DNA of 64,000 bases from an uncultured Clostridia bacterium (GCA_934663595.1 CAKUKM010000002.1:105760-169759), one strand, 5' to 3'. Positions 1 to 9,347 are shown, counted from the stretch's first letter. Notes: generated by a model from the letters alone, not told the origin. Numbers and translations are program-made.

Positions 1-626
1 CCGATACGCTGGCGGGCTTCATCGAGCGCGATTTCAACCACCCGTCGATCATCACGTGGGTGCCGCTGAACGAGAGCTGGGGCGTGGATCGCATTCTGAC
101 CGACAAGAGAATGCAGATGGCCTCCGAAATGCTGTATTGCCAGGCGAAGGCGCTGGATGGCACGCGCCTGGTCAGCGTAAACGACGGCTGGGAGCAGACG
201 CGCACGGACGTTTACGGCCTGCATGATTACGCGGCCTATGGCAACATCCTCGCGGCGCACTTTGCCGACGCGCACACGCTGGATAAGGGCAGCAACGACC
301 ACCATCTCTGCCGCGCGGAGGGCTATCCCCGCAGGGAGAACGAGGCGCTGCTGGTGACCGAATACGGCGGAATCGCATTTGCGGACGGCGACGACCAGTC
401 CTGGGGCTATCACGACAAGGTTCGCGATGAAGAGGCGTTCTTCGCGCGCTATGAATCGCTGCAGAAGGCGATGTTCGAGATCCCCGGCTGCCAGGGCTAT
501 TGCTATACGCAGTTGACGGACGTTCAGCAGGAGACGAACGGCCTGCTCACGCCCGGCCGCAAGCCGAAGGTCGATCCCGAGCGTTTCGCGAGCCTGACCA
601 CGAATCCGCCCACGAGATACAACTGA
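1..626 (+). CDS. Glycoside hydrolase family 2 protein, C-terminal part (cut by window edge)
   Basis: The reading frame is open from the first bases (frame of position 3) to TGA at 624-626, so the start lies outside the window. What remains is the end of a GH2 (beta-galactosidase/beta-glucuronidase type) TIM barrel. It has the strand HPSIITW followed by LNES, which carries the family acid/base Glu, and a later TEYGG that fits the nucleophile Glu. The conserved GYCYTQLTDVQQETNGL segment, typical of GH2 barrel ends, follows. Substrate cannot be told from this fragment. It sits just ahead of a sugar ABC transporter, so it probably works on the same glycans; that link is inference. Confidence 0.88.
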   Translation, partial: DTLAGFIERDFNHPSIITWVPLNESWGVDRILTDKRMQMASEMLYCQAKALDGTRLVSVNDGWEQTRTDVYGLHDYAAYGNILAAHFADAHTLDKGSNDHHLCRAEGYPRRENEALLVTEYGGIAFADGDDQSWGYHDKVRDEEAFFARYESLQKAMFEIPGCQGYCYTQLTDVQQETNGLLTPGRKPKVDPERFASLTTNPPTRYN

Positions 627-635
627 TTTTTTGAT

Positions 636-659
636 TCGCGGGGGAATATTCCCCCGCGA
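636..659. other. Perfect stem-loop after the GH2 gene
   Basis: A perfect palindrome, TCGCGGGGGAA and its complement, starts 10 bases past the GH2 stop codon. No T-run follows on the plus strand, so it is either an mRNA 3'-end stabiliser or an atypical terminator. The remaining 627-851 interval holds only a small CCCCG/CGGGG hairpin at about 812-825 and the next gene's ribosome binding site. I see no convincing promoter there. Confidence 0.5.
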
Positions 660-851
660 GCTGCCCTAAATAGATTATGCTCGGAGAACGGCCGCGTTCC
701 TGAGACTTCATGGTTTGAATTGAGGAAAACGGAACCACCGCAGGCGGCGAACCCAAGCTTATGTATTCGTAATAAAGGCGAAACCCCTATTCCTTATTGG
801 CGACTATAGCCCCGCAAACGGGGTTGTAAATAAGAAAGGAGCGTAAACCCA

Positions 852-2147
852 ATGAAGAAACTGTTGAGCCTGGTTCTGGTTCTCCTGCTCGCGCTGAGCA
901 GCTTTGCGATGGCCGAAGAGGTTATCGTAAACGACAAGGGCGTTGTTGAGAATCCTGAAGCCATCGTTGCCGGCGAGAAGGAACTGATGTTCTGGTCTCT
1001 GTTCAGCGGCGGCGAAGGATCCGTTATGGAGAGCATCGTGGCCAATTACAATGCGACCAATCCCGAGTACACCGTCCGCAACGTCCAGCTGGACTGGGGC
1101 GAGTATTACACGAAGCTGACCACCGCGGTTGCGGTTGGCAAGGGCCCGGAAATCGGCATCAGCCATCTGGCGAAGCTGCCCGAGCTGTACGACCTGGGCG
1201 TCGTTACTGCGCTGGACGAGCCGGCTTCCAAGATTGACTTCGACTGGACGATGGTCAATCAGAACAACCTTGCGGCGTGCACCATCGACGGCAGCATCTA
1301 TGCCGTTCCGCTGGACACCCATCCGAACGTTCTGTACTACAACAAGGACCTGCTGAAGGACTTCCTCAATGAGGACGGCACCCTGACGATCCCCACCGGC
1401 GCGGAGGAATTCTCCAAGTGGCTGGGCGAAGTCAAGGCGACGCTGCCGGAAGGCAAGAGCGTGTTCGCGTTCCCGACCACGGGCGACGACGTGTTCCGCA
1501 TCTGGTGGGGCTTCTACTATCAGGACGGCGGCAAGCCGGTCATCACCTCTGACCTCGACATCGAGATCGAGAAGGACAAGACCGTCGAAGTGCTGAATTA
1601 CATCAAGACCTGGTACGACGACGGCTACATCCCGCTGAATCTCGAGGACTACGTGCAGTACTTCGCGGCGGGCAACGCGGCGATCGCCATCGGCGGCGTT
1701 TGGAACACCTTCACCATGGAGAACACCGAAGGCCTGAACTTCGGCGTGACCCTGATTCCGCAGTGCTTCGGCGGCGAAGGCGACTACGCGATCTGGGGCG
1801 ACAGCCACACCTTCATCATCCCCACCAAGGCGTCTCACACCGAAGAGCAGCTGGTTGGCGCGATGAAGTTCTTCGATTTCGCGTCCAAGAACTCCATCCA
1901 GTGGGCGACCGCCGGCCACGTGGTTGCGAACGTCAACATCGTTAATTCCGAAGAGTACGCGGCGATGCCCTATCGCGCGGACTACAAGGATGCGGCGAAC
2001 TACGTCGTATACTTCGAGGCGAATCCGTATTCCTACCCGATCCGCGACGCTCTGATCGCTCAGATCGGCGCGTTCCTCTCCGGCGAGCAGGATGCGGAAA
2101 CCACCTACGACATGATCGTTGAAGAAATTCAGGCGACCATCGCGTAA
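852..2147 (+). CDS. Carbohydrate ABC transporter substrate-binding protein
   Basis: A 431-residue extracellular solute-binding protein (family 1, MalE/UgpB-like). It begins with a Sec signal peptide of about 21 residues ending SFAMA-EE. There is no lipobox Cys, which is unusual for a Gram-positive binding protein, where lipid anchoring is the norm. The mature part has the alternating hydrophobic and aromatic segments typical of sugar binders (ELMFWSLFSGGEG, the PLDTHPNVLYYNKDLL hinge region, IWWGFYYQDGG). The start is supported by AAGGAG nine bases upstream. The two permeases of the same system follow; no ATPase is encoded here, so a shared MsmX-type ATPase elsewhere is likely. Confidence 0.9.
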   Translation: MKKLLSLVLVLLLALSSFAMAEEVIVNDKGVVENPEAIVAGEKELMFWSLFSGGEGSVMESIVANYNATNPEYTVRNVQLDWGEYYTKLTTAVAVGKGPEIGISHLAKLPELYDLGVVTALDEPASKIDFDWTMVNQNNLAACTIDGSIYAVPLDTHPNVLYYNKDLLKDFLNEDGTLTIPTGAEEFSKWLGEVKATLPEGKSVFAFPTTGDDVFRIWWGFYYQDGGKPVITSDLDIEIEKDKTVEVLNYIKTWYDDGYIPLNLEDYVQYFAAGNAAIAIGGVWNTFTMENTEGLNFGVTLIPQCFGGEGDYAIWGDSHTFIIPTKASHTEEQLVGAMKFFDFASKNSIQWATAGHVVANVNIVNSEEYAAMPYRADYKDAANYVVYFEANPYSYPIRDALIAQIGAFLSGEQDAETTYDMIVEEIQATIA

Positions 2148-2265
2148 TTCACAGGCGAATCAGCGCCGGGTCGATCGCAAAGCGCGGTCGGCCCGGTTGC
2201 CCGATTAAATTTGAGATCGCTTCGAGGGCGGAAGGCGCCTTTGATTCGACGAGGGAGGAATCCTG

Positions 2266-3189
2266 ATGCAAACGCAGCCGGCGAGCGCGATGGCGCGCCG
2301 TTCTCTGAAAAAGCGGGCGATTCGCGGCGATATCATTGCCGCGTGCTTCCTGCTGCCGTTTACGATTCTGTATACGGTGTTTACGATTTACCCCGTGCTG
2401 CAGGGCGGCTATATCAGCTTCTTTAAATGGAATCTGATGGGCAAGCAGGGCTACGTGGGTCTGGATAACTATAAAACCATATTTGGCGATTCCTTTTTCT
2501 GGCTGGCGCTGTGGAACACGACGAAGTTCGTGCTGTATTCCACGCCGGTAATCATGATTTCCTCGCTGGGGCTGGCGCTGCTGGCGAACCGTGCGACGAA
2601 GGCGAAGCGCGTCTATCGCACGATCTATTTCCTGCCGAACCTGCTTTCGGTTTCGGTCATTTCCTACATTGCGATTTTCATGGCGCAGCCGTACGACATG
2701 GGCTTTTTGAGCAAGCTCATGCATACGCTTGGCGTCGATCAGAGCTATGAAATTTTCTGGCTGAAGGACAAGCATCTGGCGTGGGTCACGGTCGTGGTCG
2801 CCACGATGTGGTGGACGCAGGGCTACAACATGATGCTGTATGTATCGGCGCTTCAGGATATCCCGGATCGCCTGTACGAGGCGGCGGCGATTGACGGCGC
2901 AACGCCGAAGCAGCAGCTGTTTTCGATCACGCTGCCGATGCTGAAGCGCACCACGCTTCTGATTCTGATGCTGCAGATCATCGCGTCGTTCAAGGTCTAT
3001 GCGCAGATCAAGCTGATTACCGGCGGCGGCCCCGGCAGAGCCACGCGCCCGCTGATTCAGTATATCTATGAGCAGGCGTTTACCAAGCAGAAGCTCGGCC
3101 CCGCGTGCGCGATGTCCTTCGTGCTGTTCTTTATTCTGATTTTGCTCACGCTCGTGCAGCGCAGAATTCAGGCAAAGGAGGAAATGTAA
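2266..3189 (+). CDS. Carbohydrate ABC transporter permease (MalF/UgpA type)
   Basis: A 307-residue inner-membrane permease with six predicted helices. The first is FLLPFTILYTVFTIYPVLQ. The cytoplasmic EAA loop, YEAAAIDGATPKQQLFSITLP, contacts the ATPase. The ATG is preceded by GGAGG. The charged N-terminal tail of about 20 residues (SLKKRAIRGD) is typical of Bacillota members. It lies 118 bp after the binding-protein gene and is followed one base later by the second permease, so the two permeases are surely co-translated and form a heterodimeric channel. The exact sugar is not readable from sequence. Confidence 0.93.
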   Translation: MQTQPASAMARRSLKKRAIRGDIIAACFLLPFTILYTVFTIYPVLQGGYISFFKWNLMGKQGYVGLDNYKTIFGDSFFWLALWNTTKFVLYSTPVIMISSLGLALLANRATKAKRVYRTIYFLPNLLSVSVISYIAIFMAQPYDMGFLSKLMHTLGVDQSYEIFWLKDKHLAWVTVVVATMWWTQGYNMMLYVSALQDIPDRLYEAAAIDGATPKQQLFSITLPMLKRTTLLILMLQIIASFKVYAQIKLITGGGPGRATRPLIQYIYEQAFTKQKLGPACAMSFVLFFILILLTLVQRRIQAKEEM

Positions 3190-3190
3190 T

Positions 3191-4057
3191 ATGCAGAAGC
3201 AAAAAGCGGTGCAGGGTTCCTCCGGAATGTCCCGGCGCACGACGGCGGGCTCGGTGGTATTGGAGATCCTGTCGATTCTGTTTGCATTGATCATCTTTTT
3301 GCCGATCCTGTGGATGGCGTGCGTATCGCTGAAGACGGACGAGGCGAGCATGCCGAGCGCGTTTCAGTATTTCATTCCGCCGTTTACGGTGCAGAACTAT
3401 ACCGACGTTCTGACCGGGCGGCCGCAGGTGGTGCGTTGGGTGCTGAACAGCTTCGGCGTGGCCGCGATCGTAACGGTGCTGACCACGCTGCTGTGCGCGA
3501 TGGCGTCGTATGCGATGGCGAAGCTGAAGTTCCGGTATTCCAAGGGAATGTACATCTATTTCCTGATTGGACTGATGGTTCCCGGCGAGGCGACGATCGT
3601 TTCGCTGTTCGTGCTGGCGAACAAGCTGAATATGATCGATACGTATTGGGGTCTGATTCTGCCGTCGCTGGCGGGCTCGATGAACATCATCATCATGACC
3701 AGCTTCCTGCGCGGCATCCCGAACGATTTGATCGAGGCGGCGCGCATCGACGGCGCGGGCGAGTTTTCGACGTTCGTGAATGTGATTCTGCCGCTGGCGC
3801 GCACGGTCATGGTCACGGTGTCGATCTTCACGTTCATCGGCAACTGGAACAACTATCTCTGGCCGTATCTGTGCGCGATGAGCGAGGATATGTTCACGCT
3901 GCCGGTCGGCATTCCCACGTTTATCAGCCAGTTCAGCGTGGACAAGACGGTTCCGATGACGGTGAATATGATCGCGTCGATTCCGATTCTGGTGTTCTTC
4001 ATTCTCTTTGAAAAGCAGATTGTAAAGGGCATTACGCTGGCGGGCATCAAGGGCTAA
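3191..4057 (+). CDS. Carbohydrate ABC transporter permease (MalG/UgpE type)
   Basis: A 288-residue second permease subunit with six helices. The EAA motif, EAARIDGAGEFSTFVNVILP, lies near residue 180, and the chain ends in the family-typical GITLAGIKG. The start ATG comes one base after the TAA of the first permease, and its ribosome binding site (AAAGGAGG) is inside the end of that gene, so the two are translationally coupled. A strong hairpin terminator 26 bp after the stop closes the transporter operon. Confidence 0.93.
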   Translation: MQKQKAVQGSSGMSRRTTAGSVVLEILSILFALIIFLPILWMACVSLKTDEASMPSAFQYFIPPFTVQNYTDVLTGRPQVVRWVLNSFGVAAIVTVLTTLLCAMASYAMAKLKFRYSKGMYIYFLIGLMVPGEATIVSLFVLANKLNMIDTYWGLILPSLAGSMNIIIMTSFLRGIPNDLIEAARIDGAGEFSTFVNVILPLARTVMVTVSIFTFIGNWNNYLWPYLCAMSEDMFTLPVGIPTFISQFSVDKTVPMTVNMIASIPILVFFILFEKQIVKGITLAGIKG

Positions 4058-4082
4058 GCGCAATTTGTGAATTGCCTGCGGA

Positions 4083-4104
4083 CGGGAGGACGCGCGTCCT
4101 CCCG
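4083..4104 (+). terminator. Intrinsic terminator of the sugar transporter operon
   Basis: A 10-bp perfect stem, CGGGAGGACG/CGTCCTCCCG with a 2-base loop, is followed by ATTTTGG. Any start codon upstream of it for the next gene would be inside this hairpin, which supports the later TTG start of that gene. Confidence 0.75.
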
Positions 4105-4129
4105 ATTTTGGTATCGAGGGGGAAATGGA

Positions 4130-5167
4130 TTGCGGAATCGTGAGATCGATTGGGGCAAGGGCGTTCTGATTGCGGCGATGGTGCTCTGCCATGTGCTGCA
4201 GTTCTTCGGGCGCATCGATAAGGATCCGGCGCAGTATTGGATTGCGTTCGCCATCAACGCCACGGCGTTTTCGGCGTTTACGTTCGCTTACGGGCGCAGC
4301 GTGCAGTTGGCGTATCTGGACAAGCCGTTTCGGGCGGTCTGGCTGAAAATGCTGCGGTCGGCGCTGCGGGCGTACGCCGCGTTCGTGATTTCGGGCGTGG
4401 GCTATCGCGTGCTGGTCGAGGGCAAGGATTTTTCATTCCCGGTGGTTCGCCAGGTCGCGACGCTGAAGGCGTTTCCGGGCTGGAGCGAGTTTTTGATTTC
4501 GTTTGCGCTGTACGGCGCGGCGGCGCTGGCGCTGTTTCCGGTGTGGAAAAAGCTGCTGGAGAGCAAAATCGCGTTCTGGATCGTCTGGGCGCTCAGCTTT
4601 GCGGCGGTGCTGGTTCCGTATGAGCGGATCGGCAATGTGCGCGTCGCGATGCTGATCGGCGGCACGCAGTTCGCGTTTTTCCCGATTTTGCAGTATCTGC
4701 CGTATTTCCTGATGGGCATGTACATTTCGAAATACGGAATGCGCAAATGGGGGCTGTGGATTCTCGGCGCGGCGGCGCTGACCGGCGCGGGCCTTGCGCG
4801 CATGCTGATCGTGGGCGAGCCCTCGCGTTTCCCGCCGAGCATCTGGTGGATCCTGCTGGCGTGGCTGCCGATTGCGGCGGCGCATGCGGCGCTTTCCGCG
4901 CTGGAAAATCGAACCGGCGAAAAAACGGCGCGCGCGCTGAGCCCGATTGCGAGCATGGGCGCTAATTCGCTGTATTACCTGCTCGCGAGCAATTTAACGA
5001 TCTTTGCAATCAGCCGCATCGGCGCGCTGCCGCTGTATCGGAAGAGCGCGCCGTTCCCGTTCAATTTAAAGATCGGCTCGACCGGCTGGGCGCTCGCATG
5101 GACGCTCGTAATGCTGATAGCAATCGGCTTCGTCGGCCGCCTCGCGCGCAGACGGGTCAGGGTGTAG
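4130..5167 (+). CDS. Multi-spanning membrane acyltransferase-like protein (DUF1624/heparan-acetyltransferase type)
   Basis: About 345 residues with roughly ten membrane helices. The N-terminus, LRNREIDWGKGVLIAAMVLCHV, matches the REIDxxKGxxIxxMVxxH pattern of membrane acyltransferases that modify sugars (HGSNAT/YeiB-like and acyltransferase-3 relatives). In these the His in the first helix is functionally important. I chose the TTG at 4130 because GAGGGGG lies just upstream; the in-frame ATG at 4067 would place the operon terminator hairpin inside the gene. Role unknown; by analogy it may acetylate cell-surface or cytosolic sugars. Confidence 0.6.
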   Translation: MRNREIDWGKGVLIAAMVLCHVLQFFGRIDKDPAQYWIAFAINATAFSAFTFAYGRSVQLAYLDKPFRAVWLKMLRSALRAYAAFVISGVGYRVLVEGKDFSFPVVRQVATLKAFPGWSEFLISFALYGAAALALFPVWKKLLESKIAFWIVWALSFAAVLVPYERIGNVRVAMLIGGTQFAFFPILQYLPYFLMGMYISKYGMRKWGLWILGAAALTGAGLARMLIVGEPSRFPPSIWWILLAWLPIAAAHAALSALENRTGEKTARALSPIASMGANSLYYLLASNLTIFAISRIGALPLYRKSAPFPFNLKIGSTGWALAWTLVMLIAIGFVGRLARRRVRV

Positions 5168-5176
5168 GAGGACAAT

Positions 5177-5767
5177 ATGAAGAGAAAAATTCTGGCGCTG
5201 CTTCTGGCGCTGATGCTGCTGGCGGGCGGCGCGCTCGCGGAGCTGGTCGAGGGGCAGCAGCCGAACTGGCTGGTCGCCAAAATCGGCGAGGGCTATTCCA
5301 AGGTCGGCGAGGTCAGCCAGCCGGAGGGCTTTGCGCGCCTCGAGGGCGTGACGCCGAACGGAACGGAGCCGGAAATCTATTTCGCGCCTGAGGACGCCGA
5401 AAGCCCGATTCGCTTCTTCTATTACACCACCGGCTATGGCGCGCCCGCGGAGCTGGCGGAATCGGCGCGCAGCACGTTCGCCGTGTATTACGATGATTGC
5501 ACGACCTCCGAGCTGAAGAGCGCGCACATCGGCGAGAAGGATTGCACGTTCTTCCATTATACGTGCAGCTATCCCGATCGCGAGGGCGAAACCGCCTACG
5601 AGCAATCGCTGATCGGCTATTTCCCGATCACGGACGATTGCTTCGCCGCCTGCATCATCAGCCTCTATGCCGACGGCGCGGAGAGCTATGCCGCCGAGGA
5701 GGAGCTGATCGCCTATCTGGAGACGGCCGCCGCTGCGCTTACTTTTGAAGATTTTGTGACGGAATGA
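5177..5767 (+). CDS. Secreted hypothetical protein
   Basis: A 196-residue protein with a clear signal peptide (MKRKILALLLALMLLAGGALA-E) and an acidic mature domain of about 170 residues rich in Tyr, Cys and Glu. It has four mature Cys residues (near DDCTT, KDCTF, YTCSY and DDCFAACI) that could form disulfides. I do not recognise the fold. The ATG lies 9 bp after the acyltransferase stop, with GGAGGAC overlapping that stop codon, so the two genes are co-transcribed. A strong terminator follows. Confidence 0.65.
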   Translation: MKRKILALLLALMLLAGGALAELVEGQQPNWLVAKIGEGYSKVGEVSQPEGFARLEGVTPNGTEPEIYFAPEDAESPIRFFYYTTGYGAPAELAESARSTFAVYYDDCTTSELKSAHIGEKDCTFFHYTCSYPDREGETAYEQSLIGYFPITDDCFAACIISLYADGAESYAAEEELIAYLETAAAALTFEDFVTE

Positions 5768-5814
5768 TGTAGAAACGGCTTCGTTTTCCCCAATGAAGCC
5801 GCTGCAGACATTCG

Positions 5815-5861
5815 AAATGTCCGCGTGTGAAGACGATTATGTCTTTTGTGCGCGGACATTT
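5815..5861 (+). terminator. Intrinsic terminator
   Basis: An 11-bp stem, AAATGTCCGCG/CGCGGACATTT, has a further partly paired inner stem (GAAGAC/GTCTTT) and is followed by TTTGCGTTTT. It closes the acyltransferase/secreted-protein unit. The 5862-6016 stretch is AT-richer and shows nothing beyond the promoter that follows. Confidence 0.8.
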
Positions 5862-6016
5862 TTGCGTTTTCCGGCGCTGGAAGCACAAAAATGTGTTTAA
5901 TTGCGGGACAAGAGTCCGCGATTCACGCACATAGCAAATATTGTGAATGCGGTTCCTGCAAATAAAACGCACAATTCCGGAAAAAACAGCGGAATATGAA
6001 TAATGCGAAACTTAAC

Positions 6017-6045
6017 TTGCAATTCAGTGTGATGAAGTGTATAAT
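6017..6045 (+). promoter_or_regulatory. Promoter of the liv operon
   Basis: TTGCAA at 6017-6022 and TATAAT at 6040-6045 are separated by 17 bp, a near-consensus housekeeping promoter. Its position inside the longest open frame shows that livK starts downstream, at 6077. Confidence 0.85.
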
Positions 6046-6076
6046 TGCGCCATCAATTCAAAGGGGGAACGGGTTT

Positions 6077-7252
6077 ATGAAGAAACTGATTGCGTTGGTC
6101 ATCGTATTGGCGCTGGCGGCGCTTCCGTGCGCGGCGTTTGCGGAGACGATTAAAATCGGCGTATTTGAGCCGGCGAGCGGCGACAATGGCGCGGGCGGCC
6201 GGCAGGAGGTTCTGGGCATTCAGTATGCGAACAGCCTGGCGCCGACGGTTGAAATCGGCGGAACGACCTACGACGTCGAGCTGGTGATCGTGGACAATCA
6301 GTCGTCCACGGACAAGGCGGTTTCGGCGGCGACGGAGCTGGTTGGCGCGGGCGTGTCGATCGTGCTGGGCTCGTATGGCTCGGGCGTATCGATGGCGGGC
6401 GGCGACGTGTTCGCGGCGGCAGGCATTCCGGCGATCGGCTGCTCCTGCACGAATCCGAGCGTAACGCTCTTGTGCGATTACTATTTCCGCGTGTGCTTCC
6501 TCGATCCGTTCCAGGGCAAGGTCATGGCGAGCTTCGCGGCGGATCAGTACGCGGCCAAGAACGCCTACGTGCTGACGCAGCTGGGCGACGACTATTCCAC
6601 CGGCCTCGGCTATTATTTCAAGGAAGCGTTTGAGGCGATGGGCGGCACGGTCACGGAGGAAACCTTCCCGGAGGGCAACAGCGATTTCTCCGCGTATCTG
6701 AACAATGCGGTCAACGCCGGCGCGGAGGTCATCTTCTGCCCCAGCTCCACGACTTCGGCTTCCCTGCTGATCAACCAGGCGGCCTCGATGAATCTGGCGA
6801 TCCCGCTGCTGGCGGGCGATACCTGGGATTCCTCCGTTATCGCGGAAGCGGCGAAGGGCACGAACGTGGAGGTTTGCCTGTCCACCTTCCTGTGCGAAGG
6901 CGCGAGCGAGCAGGTGGATGCGTTCATCAAGGGTTTCCAGGAGTATCTGAATGCCGACAGCGAAAAGCTGACCAACAACGGCGGCAACGACGTGGTTTCG
7001 GCGGTTTCGGCGCTGGGCTACGACGCGTACATGGTTGCGATCGAGGCAATCAAGGGCGCGGATTCGGCGGACAGCGAGGCGATTCGCGAGGCGCTGAAGG
7101 CGGTTTCGTATGAAGGCGTGACCGGCGCGATCGTGTTCGACGAAAACGGTGACGCGGACAAGGATACCGCATACATCAAGGGCGTGGACAACGCGACGGG
7201 CGAGTTCACGTTCGTGAAGATGCAGACGGTTGCGGATCTGGAAAGCAAATAA
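6077..7252 (+). CDS. livK: Branched-chain amino-acid ABC transporter substrate-binding protein
   Basis: A 391-residue periplasmic-binding-protein-like type 1 protein of the LivK/LivJ family. Signal peptide MKKLIALVIVLALAALPCAAFA; the mature part opens with ETIKIGVFEPASGDNG, the classic start of this family. The motif VSAATELVGAGVSIVLGSYGSG and the later CSCTNPSVT line the ligand cleft. A Cys lies near the signal cleavage site (LPCAAFA) but is not in a proper lipobox, so lipid anchoring is doubtful. ATG 6077 follows AAGGGGGAAC. First gene of livKHMGF; ligand is probably Leu/Ile/Val, though homologs also bind amides and urea. Confidence 0.92.
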   Translation: MKKLIALVIVLALAALPCAAFAETIKIGVFEPASGDNGAGGRQEVLGIQYANSLAPTVEIGGTTYDVELVIVDNQSSTDKAVSAATELVGAGVSIVLGSYGSGVSMAGGDVFAAAGIPAIGCSCTNPSVTLLCDYYFRVCFLDPFQGKVMASFAADQYAAKNAYVLTQLGDDYSTGLGYYFKEAFEAMGGTVTEETFPEGNSDFSAYLNNAVNAGAEVIFCPSSTTSASLLINQAASMNLAIPLLAGDTWDSSVIAEAAKGTNVEVCLSTFLCEGASEQVDAFIKGFQEYLNADSEKLTNNGGNDVVSAVSALGYDAYMVAIEAIKGADSADSEAIREALKAVSYEGVTGAIVFDENGDADKDTAYIKGVDNATGEFTFVKMQTVADLESK

Positions 7253-7270
7253 ACAAAAACCGGACGCGCG

Positions 7271-7299
7271 TTCCACCGCTGGAAACCCCGGCGGTGGAA
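7271..7299 (+). other. Intercistronic hairpin between livK and livH
   Basis: TTCCACCGC pairs with GCGGTGGAA, extended by GCG/TGC flanks. A stable stem after the binding-protein gene is a common way to make more binding protein than permease, by RNA protection or partial termination. A short TTTG follows. Confidence 0.55.
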
Positions 7300-7340
7300 T
7301 GCGTTTGTGAAAAGGCATTGCCGCGAGAGGATTGATCGAT

Positions 7341-8219
7341 ATGTTAGCTAAGCTCATGCCCTATCTGCTCACCGGTATTTCGGTGGGCGGTCAATATGCG
7401 CTGATTGCGATTGGATACACGATGGTGTACGGCATTCTGCGCCTGATCAACTTTGCGCACGGCGATATCTTTACCGCGGCGGGCTTTTTCATGGTGTATC
7501 TGGCGGCGGCGCTGCCGCTGACGGTTTCGATTCCGCTGGTGATTGTGCTTACGGTGCTGCTGGGCTTTACGGTGGAGCGAATCGCATACAAGCCGCTGAG
7601 AAACGCGCCGCGCATGTCGGTGATGATTTCGGCGATCGGCGCGAGCTATCTGCTGCAGAACCTGATGTGGTATCTGACCAGCGGCCTGGCCAAGCAGTAT
7701 CCGGCGCTTCCGTTCATCAGCAATTCCATTCAGGTGTTCGGCGCGTCCACGAAGGTGGTCACGGTGATTACGCCGGTGATCACGCTCGCGCTGGTGATCG
7801 CGCTGGTGATGCTGATCAACCACACGAAGACCGGCATGGCGATGCGCGCGGTTTCGAAGGATTTTGAAACGGCGAAGCTGATGGGCATCAAGATCAACCG
7901 CGTCATCAGCATGACGTTTGTGATCGGCTCGTTTCTGGCGGCGATCGGCTCGATGCTGTATTTCTCGAATTACACCACCGTTACGCCCACGATCGGCGCG
8001 ATGCCGGGCCTGAAGGCGTTTGTCGCGGCGGTGTTTGGCGGCATCGGATCGATTCCGGGTGCGGTGATCGGCGCGTTTCTGATCGGCATTTGCGAAAGCC
8101 TGATCAAGATGATCGGTCTTACCGAATTCTCGGACGCGTTTACGTTCGCGCTGCTGATTGTGATTCTGATTTTCAAGCCCTGCGGTCTGTTTGGCGAAAA
8201 GACGACCGAGAAAGTGTAG
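7341..8219 (+). CDS. livH: Branched-chain amino-acid ABC transporter permease LivH
   Basis: A 292-residue membrane protein with about eight helices. The LivH hallmarks are GISVGGQYALIAIGYTMVYG, INFAHGDIF and the C-terminal KAFVAAVFGGIGSIPGAVIGA. Start ATG 7341 is preferred over TTG 7332 because GAGAGG at 7325-7330 is correctly spaced only for the ATG. The stop is directly followed by livM. LivH pairs with LivM to form the channel. Confidence 0.94.
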   Translation: MLAKLMPYLLTGISVGGQYALIAIGYTMVYGILRLINFAHGDIFTAAGFFMVYLAAALPLTVSIPLVIVLTVLLGFTVERIAYKPLRNAPRMSVMISAIGASYLLQNLMWYLTSGLAKQYPALPFISNSIQVFGASTKVVTVITPVITLALVIALVMLINHTKTGMAMRAVSKDFETAKLMGIKINRVISMTFVIGSFLAAIGSMLYFSNYTTVTPTIGAMPGLKAFVAAVFGGIGSIPGAVIGAFLIGICESLIKMIGLTEFSDAFTFALLIVILIFKPCGLFGEKTTEKV

Positions 8220-8228
8220 GTGAGCGGG

Positions 8229-9347
8229 ATGAAAAAAAGCGTAAAGCGGCTGATCAACCTGCTTCTGCTGCTGGGCGTGTATGTGGGCCTGTATTTCATT
8301 GAAAAGACGCAGGGCACCTCGAGCATGCTGGTCACGGTGCTGCGAAAGGGCACGGTTTATGCGCTGATTGCGGTTTCGATGAACATGCTCAATGGATTTA
8401 CCGGGCTGTTTTCGCTCGGTCAGGCGGGCTTCATGCTCGTCGGCGCGTATGCTTATGCGATTCTGACGATTCCGGTCGCCAAGCGCGCGGCGGTGTATCA
8501 GCAGTTCGGCGGCGGCATTCTGCATTTCACCGCGCCGGTGCTGGTGGGCATTCTGGCCGGCGGCGCGGTCGCGGCGATCTTCGCATTCCTGATCGGCCTT
8601 CCGGTGCTCAGGCTTAAGAGCGACTACCTCGCGATCGCGACGCTCGGCTTTGCCGAAATCATTCGCGCGCTGGTGCAGTACAAGGGCCTGGGCGGACTTA
8701 CGAACGGCTCGAACCTGCTGAAGACGTATCCGACGTTCGCGTCGATTCATTCCTCCAAAATCAACACCGATTCGGCGTTTCTCGCGAAGCTCTATGAGAT
8801 TTATGCGGTGATGTTCCCGTATCTGATCTGCGGCGCGTGCATTCTCCTGATCGTGCTGATCCTGAATTCGACCTATGGCCGCGCGTTCAAGGCGATCCGC
8901 GACGACGAAATCGCCGCCGAAGCGATGGGCGTCAACCTGTTCCGGCATAAGCAGATCGCGTTCGTGACCTCGTCGTTCTTCGCGGGCGTCGGCGGCGCGC
9001 TGCTGGCGATGTTCCAGCAGTCGCTGCAGGCGAACGCGTTCAAATCGTCGATGACGTATGAAATTCTGCTGATCGTGGTCATCGGCGGTCTGGGTTCGAT
9101 TTCGGGCTCGGTCATCGCGAGCTATCTGTTCATCGCGTGCAGCGAATGGTGGCTGCGGTTTTTGGACAGCGAGCAGACGCTGTTCGGCGTAAAGCTGCCG
9201 CTGATGCGATTGGGTTTCAGAATGGTGGTCTTCAGCGCCGTCATCATGGTGGTCGTGCTGTTCTTCCGCAGGGGCATCATGGGCGATAAGGAGCTGGATC
9301 TGGTGGGCATGATCACCGGCAAGAGAAGGGAGCGGACGCGGCCGTGA
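8229..9347 (+). CDS. livM: Branched-chain amino-acid ABC transporter permease LivM
   Basis: About 372 residues with 9-10 helices. Family motifs are NMLNGFTGLFSLGQAGFMLVGAYAYA, LRLKSDYLAIATLGFAEIIRA and RAFKAIRDDEIAAEAMGVN. Start ATG 8229 is preceded by AGGTGAG, which overlaps the livH stop; a GTG at 8220 is also in frame but touches that site. The gene ends by overlapping livG by four bases. Confidence 0.94.
   Translation: MKKSVKRLINLLLLLGVYVGLYFIEKTQGTSSMLVTVLRKGTVYALIAVSMNMLNGFTGLFSLGQAGFMLVGAYAYAILTIPVAKRAAVYQQFGGGILHFTAPVLVGILAGGAVAAIFAFLIGLPVLRLKSDYLAIATLGFAEIIRALVQYKGLGGLTNGSNLLKTYPTFASIHSSKINTDSAFLAKLYEIYAVMFPYLICGACILLIVLILNSTYGRAFKAIRDDEIAAEAMGVNLFRHKQIAFVTSSFFAGVGGALLAMFQQSLQANAFKSSMTYEILLIVVIGGLGSISGSVIASYLFIACSEWWLRFLDSEQTLFGVKLPLMRLGFRMVVFSAVIMVVVLFFRRGIMGDKELDLVGMITGKRRERTRP

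Noticed and set aside
7344..8948. A 534-codon minus-strand frame across livH and livM
   Set aside because: Arg/His/Gln-rich shadow of two membrane-protein genes with every LivH and LivM motif present on the other strand.
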